A stretch of 64,000 nucleotides of DNA from Rossellomorea aquimaris (GCF_003315075.1 NZ_QNRJ01000005.1:124001-188000); one strand, 5' to 3'. Shown: positions 34,757 through 44,630, counted from the first letter of the stretch. Translations and numbers: made by a program. The notes: a model not told the origin generated them from the letters alone.

Positions 34757-35698
34757 TTACTTCGTTTTTAATTTTTCTAACATATCAGCTGTCATTTTGG
34801 CTAGGTCGTAATCCGCTTTGAAGCCCCATTCGTTCATGGCTGCGCTGGAGTCTATGGCGTTCGGCCAGCTTTCAGCGATGGTTTGGCGGACTGGATCTAC
34901 GTTATAATCCAGCGCAAAGTCCGGTTGGTGGACGCGGATCGCTTTTGCAATGTCCTCAGGTGCTACGCTCATGGCAGATACATTGAAGGAATTACGGTGC
35001 TCAAGCTTTGAACCGTCCGCTTCCATGAGGTCGATGATCGCATTAAGTGCATCCGGCATATACATCATATCCATATAAGTTCCTTCACCGATGTATGAAG
35101 TATACTGGTTATTCTTGATTGCTTCATAATAAATTTCTACTGCATAATCAGTCGTTCCGCCACCTGGTAATGTTTCATACGAAATCAGACCCGGAAAACG
35201 CAGTCCTCTTGTATCCACGCCAAATTTAGTGAAGTAATAATCAGACAGAAGTTCTCCCGACACTTTGTTTACTCCGTACATGGTGGTAGGGCGCATGATG
35301 GTATCTTGTGGAGTTGAATCCTTTGGAGTCGATGGACCGAATGCTCCAATTGAACTTGGTGTGAAGAACTGACATTCCAATTCTCTTGATGCTTCCAGGG
35401 CATTTACCAGTCCACCCATATTTAAATTCCAGGCAAGCAGCGGTTTTGCTTCCGCCGTTGCAGATAACAGAGCTGCGAGGTGAATAATCGTATCCACCTT
35501 ATTCGTTTTGGCAATATCAAACATTTTCCCGGCATCGGTCACGTCTAATTGCTCAAAAGGGCCGTCCGTTACGACAGGGCTGTCTGTTTCCCGGATATCG
35601 GTCGCAATGACGTTATCAGAACCGTACACAGTACGTAGTTTATTGGTGAGCTCAGAACCGATTTGTCCCAAGGCACCCGTTACTAAAATCTTTTTCAT
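34757..35698 (-). CDS. tdh: L-threonine 3-dehydrogenase, epimerase (extended SDR) type
   Basis: 313-aa NAD-dependent enzyme converting L-threonine to 2-amino-3-ketobutyrate. NAD-binding [10 protein letters not shown] sits at residues 8-17, and the active-site [11 protein letters not shown] holds the Tyr-Lys pair. This is the UDP-epimerase-like TDH, not the zinc alcohol dehydrogenase type. It lies 105 bp downstream of kbl, the next enzyme of the pathway, which strongly supports the call. Confidence 0.9.
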   Translation of the reverse strand: MKKILVTGALGQIGSELTNKLRTVYGSDNVIATDIRETDSPVVTDGPFEQLDVTDAGKMFDIAKTNKVDTIIHLAALLSATAEAKPLLAWNLNMGGLVNALEASRELECQFFTPSSIGAFGPSTPKDSTPQDTIMRPTTMYGVNKVSGELLSDYYFTKFGVDTRGLRFPGLISYETLPGGGTTDYAVEIYYEAIKNNQYTSYIGEGTYMDMMYMPDALNAIIDLMEADGSKLEHRNSFNVSAMSVAPEDIAKAIRVHQPDFALDYNVDPVRQTIAESWPNAIDSSAAMNEWGFKADYDLAKMTADMLEKLKTK

Positions 35699-35803
35699 CG
35701 TCTTTCCTCCTGCATATTCCTATGGTGATCGAATGATTTCATGATTCATACAGATAGGGCTGACTTTTATAGCCAGACCCTATCACGTTATTTATAAAGG
35801 GGA

Positions 35804-36994
35804 TTAGATAATTCCCATTTCTTTACCGACTTTTTCATATGCTTTGATCGCTTGATCGAGCATGTCTTTCGTATGCGCTGCTGAAGGCATGTTTCTCACA
35901 CGGCCCGCTCCTCTGGGCACGGTTGGGAACACGATGGATTTGGCATATACACCCTCTTCATATAGGCGTTTACTGAAGTCCTGGGTCGCCTGCTCTTCAC
36001 CGATGATAACCGGAGTGATGGGAGTCTCGCTGTTTCCAATGTCAAAGCCAAGCTTCTTCAGCTCTTCTTTCAGATAGCGACTGTTTTCCCACATATTATC
36101 CTGAAGCTCTGTAGAGTTCATGATGAGATCAAGGGCTTCTGTACAAGCCGTTACATCTGCCGGAGTTAAGGATGTAGAGAATAAGAATGGACGTGAGCGG
36201 ACCTTTAACCAGTCGATCAGGTTCTGAGTTCCCGCCACATATCCCCCAACTACACCGATTGCTTTCGATAACGTACCCATTTGGAAGTCCACTTTGTCTG
36301 ATAGGCCAAAGTGTTTAACCGTTCCTGCCCCTTTTCCAAGGACCCCGGAACCGTGAGCGTCATCTACATACGTCATGATATCAAATTCCTCAGCAATTTC
36401 AACGATTTCAGGAAGTTTACATACATCTCCATCCATTGAAAACACTCCGTCAGTGATGATCATGATTTTGTTGTATTGACCCGATTCCTTCGCTTCTTTT
36501 GCTTTCGCACGAAGATCTTCCATATCTGAGTGGCCAAAACGGATAATCTTTGCTTTCGAAAGACGGCAGCCATCAATAATGGAAGCATGGTTCAATTCAT
36601 CAGAAAGGATGGCATCATTCTTGTCCATAACCGCCGAAATCGCTGCCATATTACAATTGAATCCTGACTGATAAGCAATGGCTGCTTCTGTGCCTTTAAA
36701 CTTCGCCAACTTTTCTTCGAGCTTCACATGAAGATCAAGGGTACCATTGATTGTACGAACGGCTCCAGACCCTACACCATATTCTTTCACCGCTTCGATC
36801 GCTACTTTTTTCAGGCGTTCATCCGTTGCGAGTCCAAGATAATTATTAGAAGAAAGGTTCACAAGTTTCTTATCATTGATCGTAATCATCGGTCCGTTTG
36901 CACCTTGTAATGGATCGATCTCATTATATAAACCGCGTGATTTTAGGTCTTCAAGATTTTCCTGTAAAAAATGATCTAATGTTTTACTAGTCAT
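35804..36994 (-). CDS. kbl: Glycine C-acetyltransferase (2-amino-3-ketobutyrate CoA ligase)
   Basis: 396-aa PLP enzyme of the alpha-oxoamine synthase family that splits 2-amino-3-ketobutyrate with CoA into glycine and acetyl-CoA. The PLP Lys lies in [29 protein letters not shown] and [11 protein letters not shown] are family marks. The close relative BioF has a similar fold, but the paired threonine dehydrogenase favours Kbl. AGGAGG ribosome binding site; a cre-like site lies just upstream. Confidence 0.93.
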   Translation of the reverse strand: MTSKTLDHFLQENLEDLKSRGLYNEIDPLQGANGPMITINDKKLVNLSSNNYLGLATDERLKKVAIEAVKEYGVGSGAVRTINGTLDLHVKLEEKLAKFKGTEAAIAYQSGFNCNMAAISAVMDKNDAILSDELNHASIIDGCRLSKAKIIRFGHSDMEDLRAKAKEAKESGQYNKIMIITDGVFSMDGDVCKLPEIVEIAEEFDIMTYVDDAHGSGVLGKGAGTVKHFGLSDKVDFQMGTLSKAIGVVGGYVAGTQNLIDWLKVRSRPFLFSTSLTPADVTACTEALDLIMNSTELQDNMWENSRYLKEELKKLGFDIGNSETPITPVIIGEEQATQDFSKRLYEEGVYAKSIVFPTVPRGAGRVRNMPSAAHTKDMLDQAIKAYEKVGKEMGII

Positions 36995-37012
36995 ATACGT
37001 ATCCTCCTGTTA

Positions 37013-37026
37013 TGTAAGCGTTTTAA
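37013..37026 (-). promoter_or_regulatory. cre-like (CcpA) site upstream of kbl
   Basis: TGTAAGCGTTTTAA (minus strand TTAAAACGCTTACA) matches the cre consensus at 13 of 14 positions, 19 bp before the kbl start. It would act as a repressing site within or near the transcribed leader. Confidence 0.6.
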
Positions 37027-37286
37027 AAACAAATGTCCACTCCAAAAATACACTATTTATCAGTTGACTCTTTATGGTTGCTAATGATTATTCTGATTCT
37101 TAGTTTAACATGTTTTTTTGTGATGGACAAAAATTATCTTCGAATTCATCCTATTATTTAGTGTTCCCGTAATACCAAAAATACTTCAGACTTTTTTACG
37201 GACTGTTTGATAATTCAACGTAAAGGGGTCCATAAAAAGTCAGCGCTTCTGTTCACTCTTAGTTTGTCATAAACTATCCACAAATC

Positions 37287-37304
37287 ATGTGAAATTATTC
37301 ACAA
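37287..37304. promoter_or_regulatory. Rex-type operator upstream of lactate permease
   Basis: ATGTGAAATTATTCACAA matches the Rex consensus TTGTGAANNNNTTCACAA at 17 of 18 positions and also contains the FNR/CRP-type core TGTGA-N6-TCACA. It lies about 45 bp before the lctP start. The rest of the 36995-37348 gap has no gene. Confidence 0.65.
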
Positions 37305-37348
37305 ACTTATTGTAAAATAAATATATAAATATTAAGCAGGTGATGGAA

Positions 37349-38992
37349 ATGTCTGTTTTTGAACTCATAACTTCATTAACCCCAGTATTAGCCGTTCTCA
37401 TATTCCTTGTTATTCTGCGGTTACCCGCTTCTGTTGCGATGCCTGTCAGCTTTTTACTGACTGTCATTTTAAGTCTTGTATTCTGGAAAATCCCCCTGGT
37501 GCAGATCGGTGCTGCCACGGTTGAGGGAATGATTATTGCTTTTACTATTCTTTGGATTGTTTTTGGAGCGATCCTACTTTTGAACACTTTACAGAACAGC
37601 GGTGCCATGGAAACCATCCGCAATGGATTTTCAATGATTTCCCCGGACCGCCGTGTGCAGGTCATTATAATCGCTTGGTTATTCGGCTCTTTCATTGAAG
37701 GTGCCGCTGGATTTGGAACGCCTGCGGCCCTCGCAGCACCATTACTTGTGGCGTTAGGATTTCCGCCCCTCGCAGCCGTTTCTCTCGCCCTTATTGCAGA
37801 TAGCAGTGCCGTGTCATTCGGTGCGGTCGGTACTCCTGTTATGGTAGGGATCGATCAAGGTTTGAGACAGGGAGGGACCCTTGCAGGTCAGGTGGAACAA
37901 GCGGTTGGGGCTCAATCAATGATCGATTATTTAAGCGGCGTAGCCAGTCGGGCTGTGAGTATCGATTTATTCATCGGTAGCTTGATCCCCCTCTTGCTTG
38001 TTGTGATGCTGACCCGTTTTTTCGGTCAAAGTCACTCTTGGAAAGAAGGACTCTTTCTATGGAAGTTCTCTCTATTTGCAGGTCTGTCGTTTACACTACC
38101 TGCATTACTTGTAGCTACCTTCTTAGGTCCTGAGTTTCCTTCTATCATTGGTGGATTAGCAGGGTTGATGATTGTCATTCCAGCAGCGAAGAAAGGGTTC
38201 TTATTACCCGATGAGGCTTGGGACTTTGAAGTACAGGAAGAACCTAAGACCGAAGTCGTCCCTGACAAGAAAATGCCGATTTGGTTAGCTTGGATTCCTT
38301 ACTTGCTTGTCGCTGTCCTGTTGGTGTTAACGAGATTGGATCTTCTACCTGTTAAGGACTGGCTTAGAAGCGTAAAAGTGGGATGGAGCAATATTTTAGG
38401 AACAGACATTTCCACTCAGTTTGAGCCACTCTACCTTCCTGGTACTATCTTTGTTTTGGTCATGGCGCTGACATTCTTTATTCATAGAATGAGTAGGCTT
38501 CAAATCGAAGAGACGTTCCGACAATCTCTATTTACGATTAAAGGAAGCATCATTTCATTAATGGCCGCCGTTCCCATGGTAAGGATTTTCATTAATTCAG
38601 GTGTGAACGAAAGTGATTTAGTGAGTATGCCAATGGAGCTGGCCACTTTAGTGTCAGGGTTAGCGGGTGAAGGCTGGCCCTTTGTCGCTCCCCTCATCGG
38701 AGCACTTGGATCTTTCATCTCTGGGAGCGCCACGTTTAGTAACATGATGTTTTCTCTCTTTCAGTTTAGTGTCGCAGATCAAATCGGGGCAGACCCGCAA
38801 ACGGTTTTATCCTTGCAGGTGCTGGGAGCCAATGCAGGAAACATGGTATGTGTCCTGAATGTAGTAGCCGCTGCTTCTGTTGTTCAGCTTAGCGGAAAGG
38901 AAGGGCAGATCATCAGGATAACCGTGGTCCCGATGTTACTATACGTTCTGTTATCAGGGAGTATCGGGGCCCTCGTTCTGTATTTCTTATAA
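37349..38992 (+). CDS. lctP: L-lactate permease
   Basis: 547-aa transporter of the LctP/LldP family with about 13 helices. Characteristic blocks are [26 protein letters not shown] and [11 protein letters not shown], then [16 protein letters not shown] near the C-terminus. It moves L-lactate with protons. ATG 37349 is favoured over GTG 37340, which lies inside the AGCAGGTG ribosome binding site. A Rex operator upstream implies control by the NADH/NAD ratio. No ldh is adjacent. Confidence 0.92.
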   Translation: MSVFELITSLTPVLAVLIFLVILRLPASVAMPVSFLLTVILSLVFWKIPLVQIGAATVEGMIIAFTILWIVFGAILLLNTLQNSGAMETIRNGFSMISPDRRVQVIIIAWLFGSFIEGAAGFGTPAALAAPLLVALGFPPLAAVSLALIADSSAVSFGAVGTPVMVGIDQGLRQGGTLAGQVEQAVGAQSMIDYLSGVASRAVSIDLFIGSLIPLLLVVMLTRFFGQSHSWKEGLFLWKFSLFAGLSFTLPALLVATFLGPEFPSIIGGLAGLMIVIPAAKKGFLLPDEAWDFEVQEEPKTEVVPDKKMPIWLAWIPYLLVAVLLVLTRLDLLPVKDWLRSVKVGWSNILGTDISTQFEPLYLPGTIFVLVMALTFFIHRMSRLQIEETFRQSLFTIKGSIISLMAAVPMVRIFINSGVNESDLVSMPMELATLVSGLAGEGWPFVAPLIGALGSFISGSATFSNMMFSLFQFSVADQIGADPQTVLSLQVLGANAGNMVCVLNVVAAASVVQLSGKEGQIIRITVVPMLLYVLLSGSIGALVLYFL

Positions 38993-38999
38993 AGAAAAA

Positions 39000-39031
39000 G
39001 GATGAACCAATGACCTCACATTGGTTCATCC
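39000..39031. terminator. Bidirectional terminator
   Basis: GGATGAACCAATG / CATTGGTTCATCC perfect 13-bp stem between convergent lctP and patB. Confidence 0.85.
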
Positions 39032-39037
39032 TCTGTT

Positions 39038-40216
39038 CTATTTCATGACGTTACGGTTCACCCTGTAGTCCAGAATCGCCTCGTGGATCCTTCTTAATGC
39101 CAAGTCGATCCGCTCTTTCGGACAGGCAATATTCATCCTGACAAAGGTGTGCCCGCTCTGACCAAATTTAAAGCCTTCATCAAATTTCACTCTGGCTTTA
39201 TCTAAGAAAAACGTACACAGCTCTTCACCTGTCATGCCTAATTCCGTGCAATCCATCCATATGAGGTGAGTAGCCTGCGGGGTAATGCCTTTCAGCTCTG
39301 GAAGGTGTTGCTCCAAATAATTCAGTACATACTGTTTGTTCTCTTCAAGCACCATTAATAACTCATTGAGCCATGGTTCACCTTCCTCATAAGCCGCAAT
39401 CGTTCCTTCAATCCCAAACACATTCGGTCTCATCAGCCCATAGCCCGTAAGCTTTTCATTATACTTATCTCTCAGGTCTTTGTTCGGTATGAGAAGGATG
39501 GAGGTTTGAAGTCCCGCAATATTAAAGGTTTTACTTGGAGCCGCACATAGAATACTACGCTCTATCAAGCTGTCATCCCCTTTAAACAGAGGAACGTGTT
39601 CATATCCTTTGTAGACCAGGTCTCCATGCATTTCATCTGAAATGATCCATAGGTCATGCTGTTTAGCGATCGAACCGATTCTCCTTAACTCCTCTTCCGT
39701 CCATACCCGTCCAACGGGATTATGAGGACTGCAAAGAATCAGAAGCTTCGTTCCGGGATGACGAGCCTTCTCCTCTAAATCGTCAAAATCAATCGAGTAT
39801 ACTCCATCCTCATAAAGCAACGTATTTTTCATAACCGAACAACCATGGTTCTCGATCGTACTGTAAAAAGGATAATAAACGGGATCTTGAATGATTACAC
39901 CGTCCCCAGGCTCCGTTAACACGGACAACAATACATTGATACCCGGAATGATTCCTGGGCTAAAGCTGATCCACTCTTTCTCTATTTCCATCTGGAAGCG
40001 CCTCTTCCACCATGAAATGACAGACTCGAAGTATCGATCACTAAATGTCGTATAGCCGTATATACCATGCTGAGCCTTGCGATTCATCGCTTCGACAATG
40101 GCAGGAGACACTTGAAAGTCCATATCTGCAATGCACATAGGAATCACATCCTCGGCAGGAAACGACCATTTCACAGAGTGAGTGTTTGTTCTCTCGATGC
40201 AATCATTCCAATTCAT
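39038..40216 (-). CDS. patB: PatB/MalY-type PLP C-S lyase or aminotransferase
   Basis: 392-aa fold-type I PLP enzyme. MCIADMDFQVSPAIVEAM near the start, LCSPHNPVGRVW, IISDEMHGDLVY and the PLP Lys in APSKTFNIAGLQ are typical of the cystathionine beta-lyase branch (B. subtilis PatB). Likely cleaves C-S bonds of cystathionine or related thioethers. Single gene. Confidence 0.9.
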   Translation of the reverse strand: MNWNDCIERTNTHSVKWSFPAEDVIPMCIADMDFQVSPAIVEAMNRKAQHGIYGYTTFSDRYFESVISWWKRRFQMEIEKEWISFSPGIIPGINVLLSVLTEPGDGVIIQDPVYYPFYSTIENHGCSVMKNTLLYEDGVYSIDFDDLEEKARHPGTKLLILCSPHNPVGRVWTEEELRRIGSIAKQHDLWIISDEMHGDLVYKGYEHVPLFKGDDSLIERSILCAAPSKTFNIAGLQTSILLIPNKDLRDKYNEKLTGYGLMRPNVFGIEGTIAAYEEGEPWLNELLMVLEENKQYVLNYLEQHLPELKGITPQATHLIWMDCTELGMTGEELCTFFLDKARVKFDEGFKFGQSGHTFVRMNIACPKERIDLALRRIHEAILDYRVNRNVMK

Positions 40217-40351
40217 ATCCTAATACCCCTCTCACATATATCTGTCCTTACTTTATACCAGAATGAGGCCAGGGTGAATACCTAATTGAAAAATAGAATT
40301 CCCCATACTCCTTTATTAGACGGCGTCATGGCCAGATGGTAAATATATTCA

Positions 40352-41050
40352 CTACTTTTCAACGATTTCCCCTTCCTTCGCTCTTCTATGGATATGCTTC
40401 ATTCCTTCCCGCTTACTTAAAGGTGCCAGCTTTTCTGATTCGATGAATTGCTGTACCGCTTCCGGGTCCGTTTTTGAATACTCCCGGAGCGCCCAGCCGA
40501 TTGCCTTCTGAATAAAAAATTCCTTTGATTCCTTATGCAGTAATATGTATCTGAACAAACGATCCTGATCTGTTTTTTCTTTATATTTCAATTGATGTAG
40601 TATGGAGATCCGGTTCAACCACATATGATCCGAATGAATCCATTTCTCTAAGTATGCGTCATCTTCTTCGGTTTGATAGATTTTCCCTACGTGATTGGGA
40701 GCAATGTGATCAATCGTATCCCACCAGGATTTATCTGTTATCAATTCTTCTAAAAGTGGCAGGTGTTTTTTCGTTAAATATCTCGATTGTTTATCCAGAA
40801 GGGAAAGAGCGAAATACTGACATTCCCTTTGAGGTTCAGACCAAAGGGAACGAACGATGTCAGGCAATTCTTCAACCGGTGGCTTACCGTTTTCCTTCAG
40901 AAAGTCCCTTAGTAAAGCAGTACGCTCCGGGGTCCTGATGCCAAAGAACTGAAATTGATTTCTCATATATGCTTCCATGGCTTCTCGATTTTCACTATTT
41001 TGATGCTTTTTTAATAGAGTGATGATTTTATCTGAATATTCATGTCCCAT
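40352..41050 (-). CDS. DNA alkylation repair protein (AlkD-like HEAT repeat)
   Basis: 232 aa of helical repeats. YMRNQFQFFGIRTPERTALLRDF at the start and the SWWDTIDHIAPNHVG block match DNA alkylation repair enzymes of the AlkC/AlkD superfamily. These excise positively charged alkyl bases. The start is ATG 41050, 7 bases after GGGGAG; an in-frame start at 41107 has no ribosome binding site. It overlaps the end of the small CxxC gene by 11 bp. Confidence 0.87.
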   Translation of the reverse strand: MGHEYSDKIITLLKKHQNSENREAMEAYMRNQFQFFGIRTPERTALLRDFLKENGKPPVEELPDIVRSLWSEPQRECQYFALSLLDKQSRYLTKKHLPLLEELITDKSWWDTIDHIAPNHVGKIYQTEEDDAYLEKWIHSDHMWLNRISILHQLKYKEKTDQDRLFRYILLHKESKEFFIQKAIGWALREYSKTDPEAVQQFIESEKLAPLSKREGMKHIHRRAKEGEIVEK

Positions 41051-41192
41051 CTTTTTTCTCCCCTTCTTGATTTCGTTCTTCGCATTCAAAACAACTGCTT
41101 TTTCCATTCTCCTTTTGCACGCCGTTAAAGAAACCGTCTAAACAATAAAGAGGCTTCTGACAGAGATAACAGTAGTCTACCAGCTCCCTCAT
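41040..41192 (-). CDS. Small CxxC/CxxC protein overlapping alkD
   Basis: 50 aa with two Cys pairs, CYLC (8-11) and CFEC (34-37), plus Cys17, a typical zinc-ribbon knuckle spacing. Its final codons overlap the start of the AlkD-like gene, so translation is probably coupled. The family is not recognised. The ribosome binding site is modest (AAAGGA 11 bases before ATG). Confidence 0.6.
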   Translation of the reverse strand: MRELVDYCYLCQKPLYCLDGFFNGVQKENGKSSCFECEERNQEGEKKDGT

Positions 41193-41317
41193 TCTTTTAC
41201 TGTTTCCTTTTCATTAAATTGATCATCAGGTCTATTCATCAATCAGAACATCTCCCATCTGCCGGAACTCTCTTCATACTTCTTTACGATCGGGTGAAAT
41301 ACCTTTTTTAAACCAAT

Positions 41318-41358
41318 AAAGAGACAACCCTTTAACTCGCTAAAGGATTGTCTCTTTT
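41318..41358. terminator. Terminator-like hairpin overlapping a stop codon
   Basis: A 17-bp stem (AAAGAGACAA... / ...TTGTCTCTTT, one mismatch) whose right arm and loop include the last codons and TAG stop of the YczE-family gene. Confidence 0.65.
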
Positions 41359-41976
41359 GGTCATTTGTCTCATAAGGAAAAACTGAAGAAGCTTTTTGCT
41401 TTGGGGCAATGAAAATCCAACGATGGAACCGAGTCCCAGTGCGATGATGACCGTCCCGATCCCGACAGGACCACCAAGTAGCCAGCCGAAGAAGAACACA
41501 ATGATCTCCATTCCATTCCGTACCCATTGAACTTTCCAGCCCGTCTTCTCAACTACGAGCAGCATCAGACTGTCACGGGGTCCTGCCCCCAGGTCAGCTG
41601 ACACATACAGGCCGATACCGTATGCGATCACCACAATCCCAATCGCAAACACAATCGACTGTGCCAATAACGATTGAGGATCAGGAAGCACATAATTAAA
41701 TAAATCTATGAAAATACCGATTAACAGCATATTAATAAAAGCGCCGACTTTAGGGAATGACTTCGTTCCAATTCCCGTCACGAACAAGATGACAAAGCCC
41801 GCAATAATGGACCATGTACCAATCGTCAGACCGAGCTGCTTGAATAACCCATAATGAAATACATCCCAAGGCCCAATTCCAAGGTCTTTCCCTTTGATCG
41901 TCAAGCTTATGCCAAACGCAAGTACAAGGAGGCCTGTGAAGAAGAACGACCAACGTAAAAATAATTCTCTATTCAT
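41332..41976 (-). CDS. YczE/YitT family membrane protein
   Basis: 214 aa with five helices. LAFGISLTIKGKDLGIGPWDVFHYGL near the N-terminus and ADLGAGPRDSLMLLVVEKTGW in the middle form the internal duplication typical of YczE. B. subtilis YczE is linked to surfactin production through an unknown route; the role here is unknown. Single gene. Confidence 0.85.
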   Translation of the reverse strand: MNRELFLRWSFFFTGLLVLAFGISLTIKGKDLGIGPWDVFHYGLFKQLGLTIGTWSIIAGFVILFVTGIGTKSFPKVGAFINMLLIGIFIDLFNYVLPDPQSLLAQSIVFAIGIVVIAYGIGLYVSADLGAGPRDSLMLLVVEKTGWKVQWVRNGMEIIVFFFGWLLGGPVGIGTVIIALGLGSIVGFSLPQSKKLLQFFLMRQMTKRDNPLAS

Positions 41977-42198
41977 GAAAATCCCTTCCTACACCATAGT
42001 CATTTCATTTCATACCCGGATAAATGTATCACAGAATACGAAACAAAAAAATTTCATAAAACCTATGGGGTTGGTGGGGATAATTCAGCCTATTTCGCCC
42101 ATCCTCTTTTTACATTTTTTGTTAATCAGCTGGATTATTTGTGATTTCGGCCGGATTATAACTGAAAACGGCTGGTTTTATGACCGTTCCCGCCGGAT

Positions 42199-42555
42199 CT
42201 ACCCTTCAACCAACTCAATAATTTCCCCGTCAGGTCCAAAGAAAAAAGCCACTTTCCAGCCATTTTCAAGAACAACGGGGCCCTCAACAGGTACTAACCC
42301 TTTCTCCTTCAATAGACCAATCTCCGTTTTCAGATCAATGACTGTCAAAGCTAAATGAAGAAATATCCTCTTTGAGCCGTTATCATCCCCAGGCTCTTCG
42401 ATGAGCTCCAATCGACAATCGTTCTTTTTCATAAATAGTATTTTCTCACTACCCCATTCGAAATACGTTTCCTCTTCAAACCCAAAATAAGATTGATAGA
42501 ATTCCTTCGACCGCACTAAACTCTTTACATTCATCCCCATATGATGAAGTCTCAT
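42199..42555 (-). CDS. VOC (glyoxalase/bleomycin resistance) domain protein
   Basis: 118-aa single VOC domain. HHMGMNVKSLVRSKEFYQSYFGF is the typical first beta-alpha unit, and VAFFFGPDGEIIELVE the final metal-binding strand. ATG 42555 is placed 7 bases after AAGGAG; an ATG at 42561 is too close. The ribosome binding site overlaps the stop codon of the QueA-like gene, so it is the last gene of a coupled SDR-QueA-VOC operon. Substrate unknown. Confidence 0.85.
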   Translation of the reverse strand: MRLHHMGMNVKSLVRSKEFYQSYFGFEEETYFEWGSEKILFMKKNDCRLELIEEPGDDNGSKRIFLHLALTVIDLKTEIGLLKEKGLVPVEGPVVLENGWKVAFFFGPDGEIIELVEG

Positions 42556-42566
42556 ATCCATTCTCC

Positions 42567-43586
42567 TTACAAAATGACATTCATGTCGCCAAATTCATGC
42601 CATTTATAGTTTTTAAATAGGGCAGTTTGATAGGCATTCATCAATTTCCTTTCTGAAATAAATGCCTTTAAGAGATCCAGGTGACTCGCTTCCGGTTCAT
42701 GCAGCCCCGTGATGAGACCATCTACAAGTTGAAGAGGGGTATCCCCCGATATATATAAGTTGGTAACCCCTTCAGAAGGCATTAGCTGTCCATATTGAGT
42801 CATGACAGTCTCAAGGGCACGAACGACTGTAGTGCCCACTGCAATGACCCGCTTCCCGCTATTCTTTGCCTTGAGGATTTGGTCCACTGTCCCTGAACCT
42901 ACATGGTATTCTTCTGGATGATTTTTGGGTGTCGGCCAGCGATCATCTCCGTAATAACTCAAGCCTGCGTGAAGCTGTATGAACACGATTTCAATCCCTT
43001 TCTGCTTCAAGGATTGTATCAACTTCCAAGAAAAGGCCCTTCCGGCAGACGTCATTTCCACAGACCCCGGTACTGATCCATATACGGTTTGATAGCAATC
43101 AAGTGGCCAGGGAGAATCAATATATTCGTAACGGATCGGCTCTCCGTTTCTGTAAATAAAATCAATAAGCTCAATACCACTCCTGTTAAATTTCAGTTGC
43201 ACCAGTGGTTTTTCACTTCCTTCACCCACCATGTCGGCCCGGACCCCCTCTGAAAAACAAATCGGTTCCCCCGCTTGATAGAAGTCTCCGATGATAAGCA
43301 CATCCCAACAGGCATCATCTACTTTTCTGGATAAACGAACTTCGAGATGCCTGTTTCCCTGCTTCCCTTTGAGAGATGCGGGAATGGTCCGGCTGTTGTT
43401 TAAAACCAGTACATCCCCCTTATTTAAAAACTCGGGTAGCTGCTTGAATTGGGTATGATCACATTTCCCGGTCTCCCGGTTCAGCACCATCAGTTTTACT
43501 TCGTCTCTTTCGAATCCTAATAACTCAATGGGGGTAGAAGCGTTTAAATGGGAAGGGATGTCAAAGGTCTTTGCCAGTTCATTCAT
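42567..43586 (-). CDS. QueA-like SAM:tRNA ribosyltransferase-isomerase paralogue
   Basis: 339 aa. ATG 43586 is chosen: it overlaps the last codons of the SDR gene and has GGCGGGGAG in front; a longer reading from 43715 would run inside the SDR gene. QueA marks are kept (LVLNNSRTIPASLKG near 55-70, EYHVGSGTVDQI, RVIAVGTTVVRALE), but the canonical HVGLGTFRPV motif is replaced by LHAGLSYYGDDRWP. True QueA makes epoxyqueuosine in tRNA and normally sits with tgt/ruvB. This divergent paralogue in an SDR/VOC operon may have another substrate. Confidence 0.8.
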   Translation of the reverse strand: MNELAKTFDIPSHLNASTPIELLGFERDEVKLMVLNRETGKCDHTQFKQLPEFLNKGDVLVLNNSRTIPASLKGKQGNRHLEVRLSRKVDDACWDVLIIGDFYQAGEPICFSEGVRADMVGEGSEKPLVQLKFNRSGIELIDFIYRNGEPIRYEYIDSPWPLDCYQTVYGSVPGSVEMTSAGRAFSWKLIQSLKQKGIEIVFIQLHAGLSYYGDDRWPTPKNHPEEYHVGSGTVDQILKAKNSGKRVIAVGTTVVRALETVMTQYGQLMPSEGVTNLYISGDTPLQLVDGLITGLHEPEASHLDLLKAFISERKLMNAYQTALFKNYKWHEFGDMNVIL

Positions 43587-44313
43587 TCTCCCCGCCTCGA
43601 TTCCACTGAAATTCTTGTGCTTCAAACCGATTCCCATTCTCGTTTTCTGAAGCGTCGGAAGCAAGATATAAAAAGACGTCCAGATGATCATGGGGATCCG
43701 CAAGTGGGTACTCACATTCGGGGACAGCCTTGTCGTGCATGTCCGTATCCATTTCCCCCGGGTCGACCATATTCACCCTTACCCCTGTATCACTCAGCTC
43801 GTCGGCCCATGTTTGAGTCAATCCTTCGACGGCAAACTTTGAAATGCCGTATGCTCCCCACTCAGCAAAGCCCGTTTTACCCGCTTCTGACGTTAAGTTA
43901 ATGATGGAGCCTTTCCCCCGGCTGATCATTCCGGGAAGAACTCTTTTACTTACTAAAAATGGGTTCAATGTATTGATTCTTAACACCTCAAGGAATTCTT
44001 CTTCAGGGTAATCAGCCAGCAAACGTGGACCAGGGCCAAATATGGATGCATTGTTAAAAAGAACATCGACTCCCCCCAACACTTCCTCCGTTACAGAAAC
44101 CAAACGGTCTACATCCCGGGAATCAGAAACATCGGCTTTCAATGCAACCACCTCTGCCCCCAACGCCTTCAATTCTTTCTCAACCTCAAGAAGGGGTCCT
44201 CTTGTTCGTGCACAAATCGCAAGCTTAGCCCCTTCCTTCGCACATTGTACGGCAAGGGCCCTTCCCAACCCTTTTGAAGCTCCTGTTATCATGACTACTT
44301 TATTATTCAACAT
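43579..44313 (-). CDS. Short-chain dehydrogenase/reductase
   Basis: 244-aa classical SDR: TGASKGLGRALA (9-20), NNAS motif, Ser in IINLTSEAG and YxxxK as YGISK. First gene of an operon whose stop overlaps the QueA-like start by 8 bp. Known family chemistry is NAD(P)-dependent alcohol/ketone conversion; the substrate is not predictable. Confidence 0.88.
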   Translation of the reverse strand: MLNNKVVMITGASKGLGRALAVQCAKEGAKLAICARTRGPLLEVEKELKALGAEVVALKADVSDSRDVDRLVSVTEEVLGGVDVLFNNASIFGPGPRLLADYPEEEFLEVLRINTLNPFLVSKRVLPGMISRGKGSIINLTSEAGKTGFAEWGAYGISKFAVEGLTQTWADELSDTGVRVNMVDPGEMDTDMHDKAVPECEYPLADPHDHLDVFLYLASDASENENGNRFEAQEFQWNRGGENE

Positions 44314-44478
44314 CTTTATTTCCCCTTTCTCTTCTCTTATTACTAACAGTTTATGAAAAATCCCCCTTCAACAAATCGTCTAAAGGGGGCCGGGAAGAAT
44401 AGAAAATTAGATGTAGCAGACTATCAGCCTTTTGATGTATCTTCACAAAAACACGAACATTAACACTAGAAATTTTAT

Positions 44479-44496
44479 TTATATTCGTGTTATAAT
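44479..44496 (+). promoter_or_regulatory. Promoter of folD (extended -10)
   Basis: TGTTATAAT (44488-44496) is an extended -10 box. The -35 region is weak. It lies about 15-20 bp before the riboswitch. Confidence 0.5.
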
Positions 44497-44510
44497 CAAA
44501 TTGAAAATAA

Positions 44511-44630
44511 TTAGAGCAGTGACTGGCGAAAATGTGGAATCAACCACAAGGGAGCTGCGATCTTACAAAACATGAGCCATTAGCCGTTCGCCTGGGCAGA
44601 AGGCAAGGGGATACCCTTGTCTTCTTTTAC
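44511..44630 (+). promoter_or_regulatory. ZTP (pfl) riboswitch with terminator, controlling folD
   Basis: The conserved 5' half is seen as GAGCAGTGACTGGCGAA ... CCACAAGGGAGCTGC, and the conserved 3' half as GCCGTTCGCCTGGGC (44583-44597). A terminator stem GAAGGCAAGGG / CCCTTGTCTTC with TTTT (44599-44628) follows directly. ZTP/ZMP, signals of 10-formyl-THF shortage, stabilise the aptamer and prevent termination in known cases. folD is a classic target. This explains the 44314-44650 gap. Confidence 0.88.

Noticed and set aside
43587..43715. 43-residue N-terminal extension of the QueA-like protein
   Set aside because: It lies inside the SDR gene in another frame; the family start and ribosome binding site fit ATG 43586.
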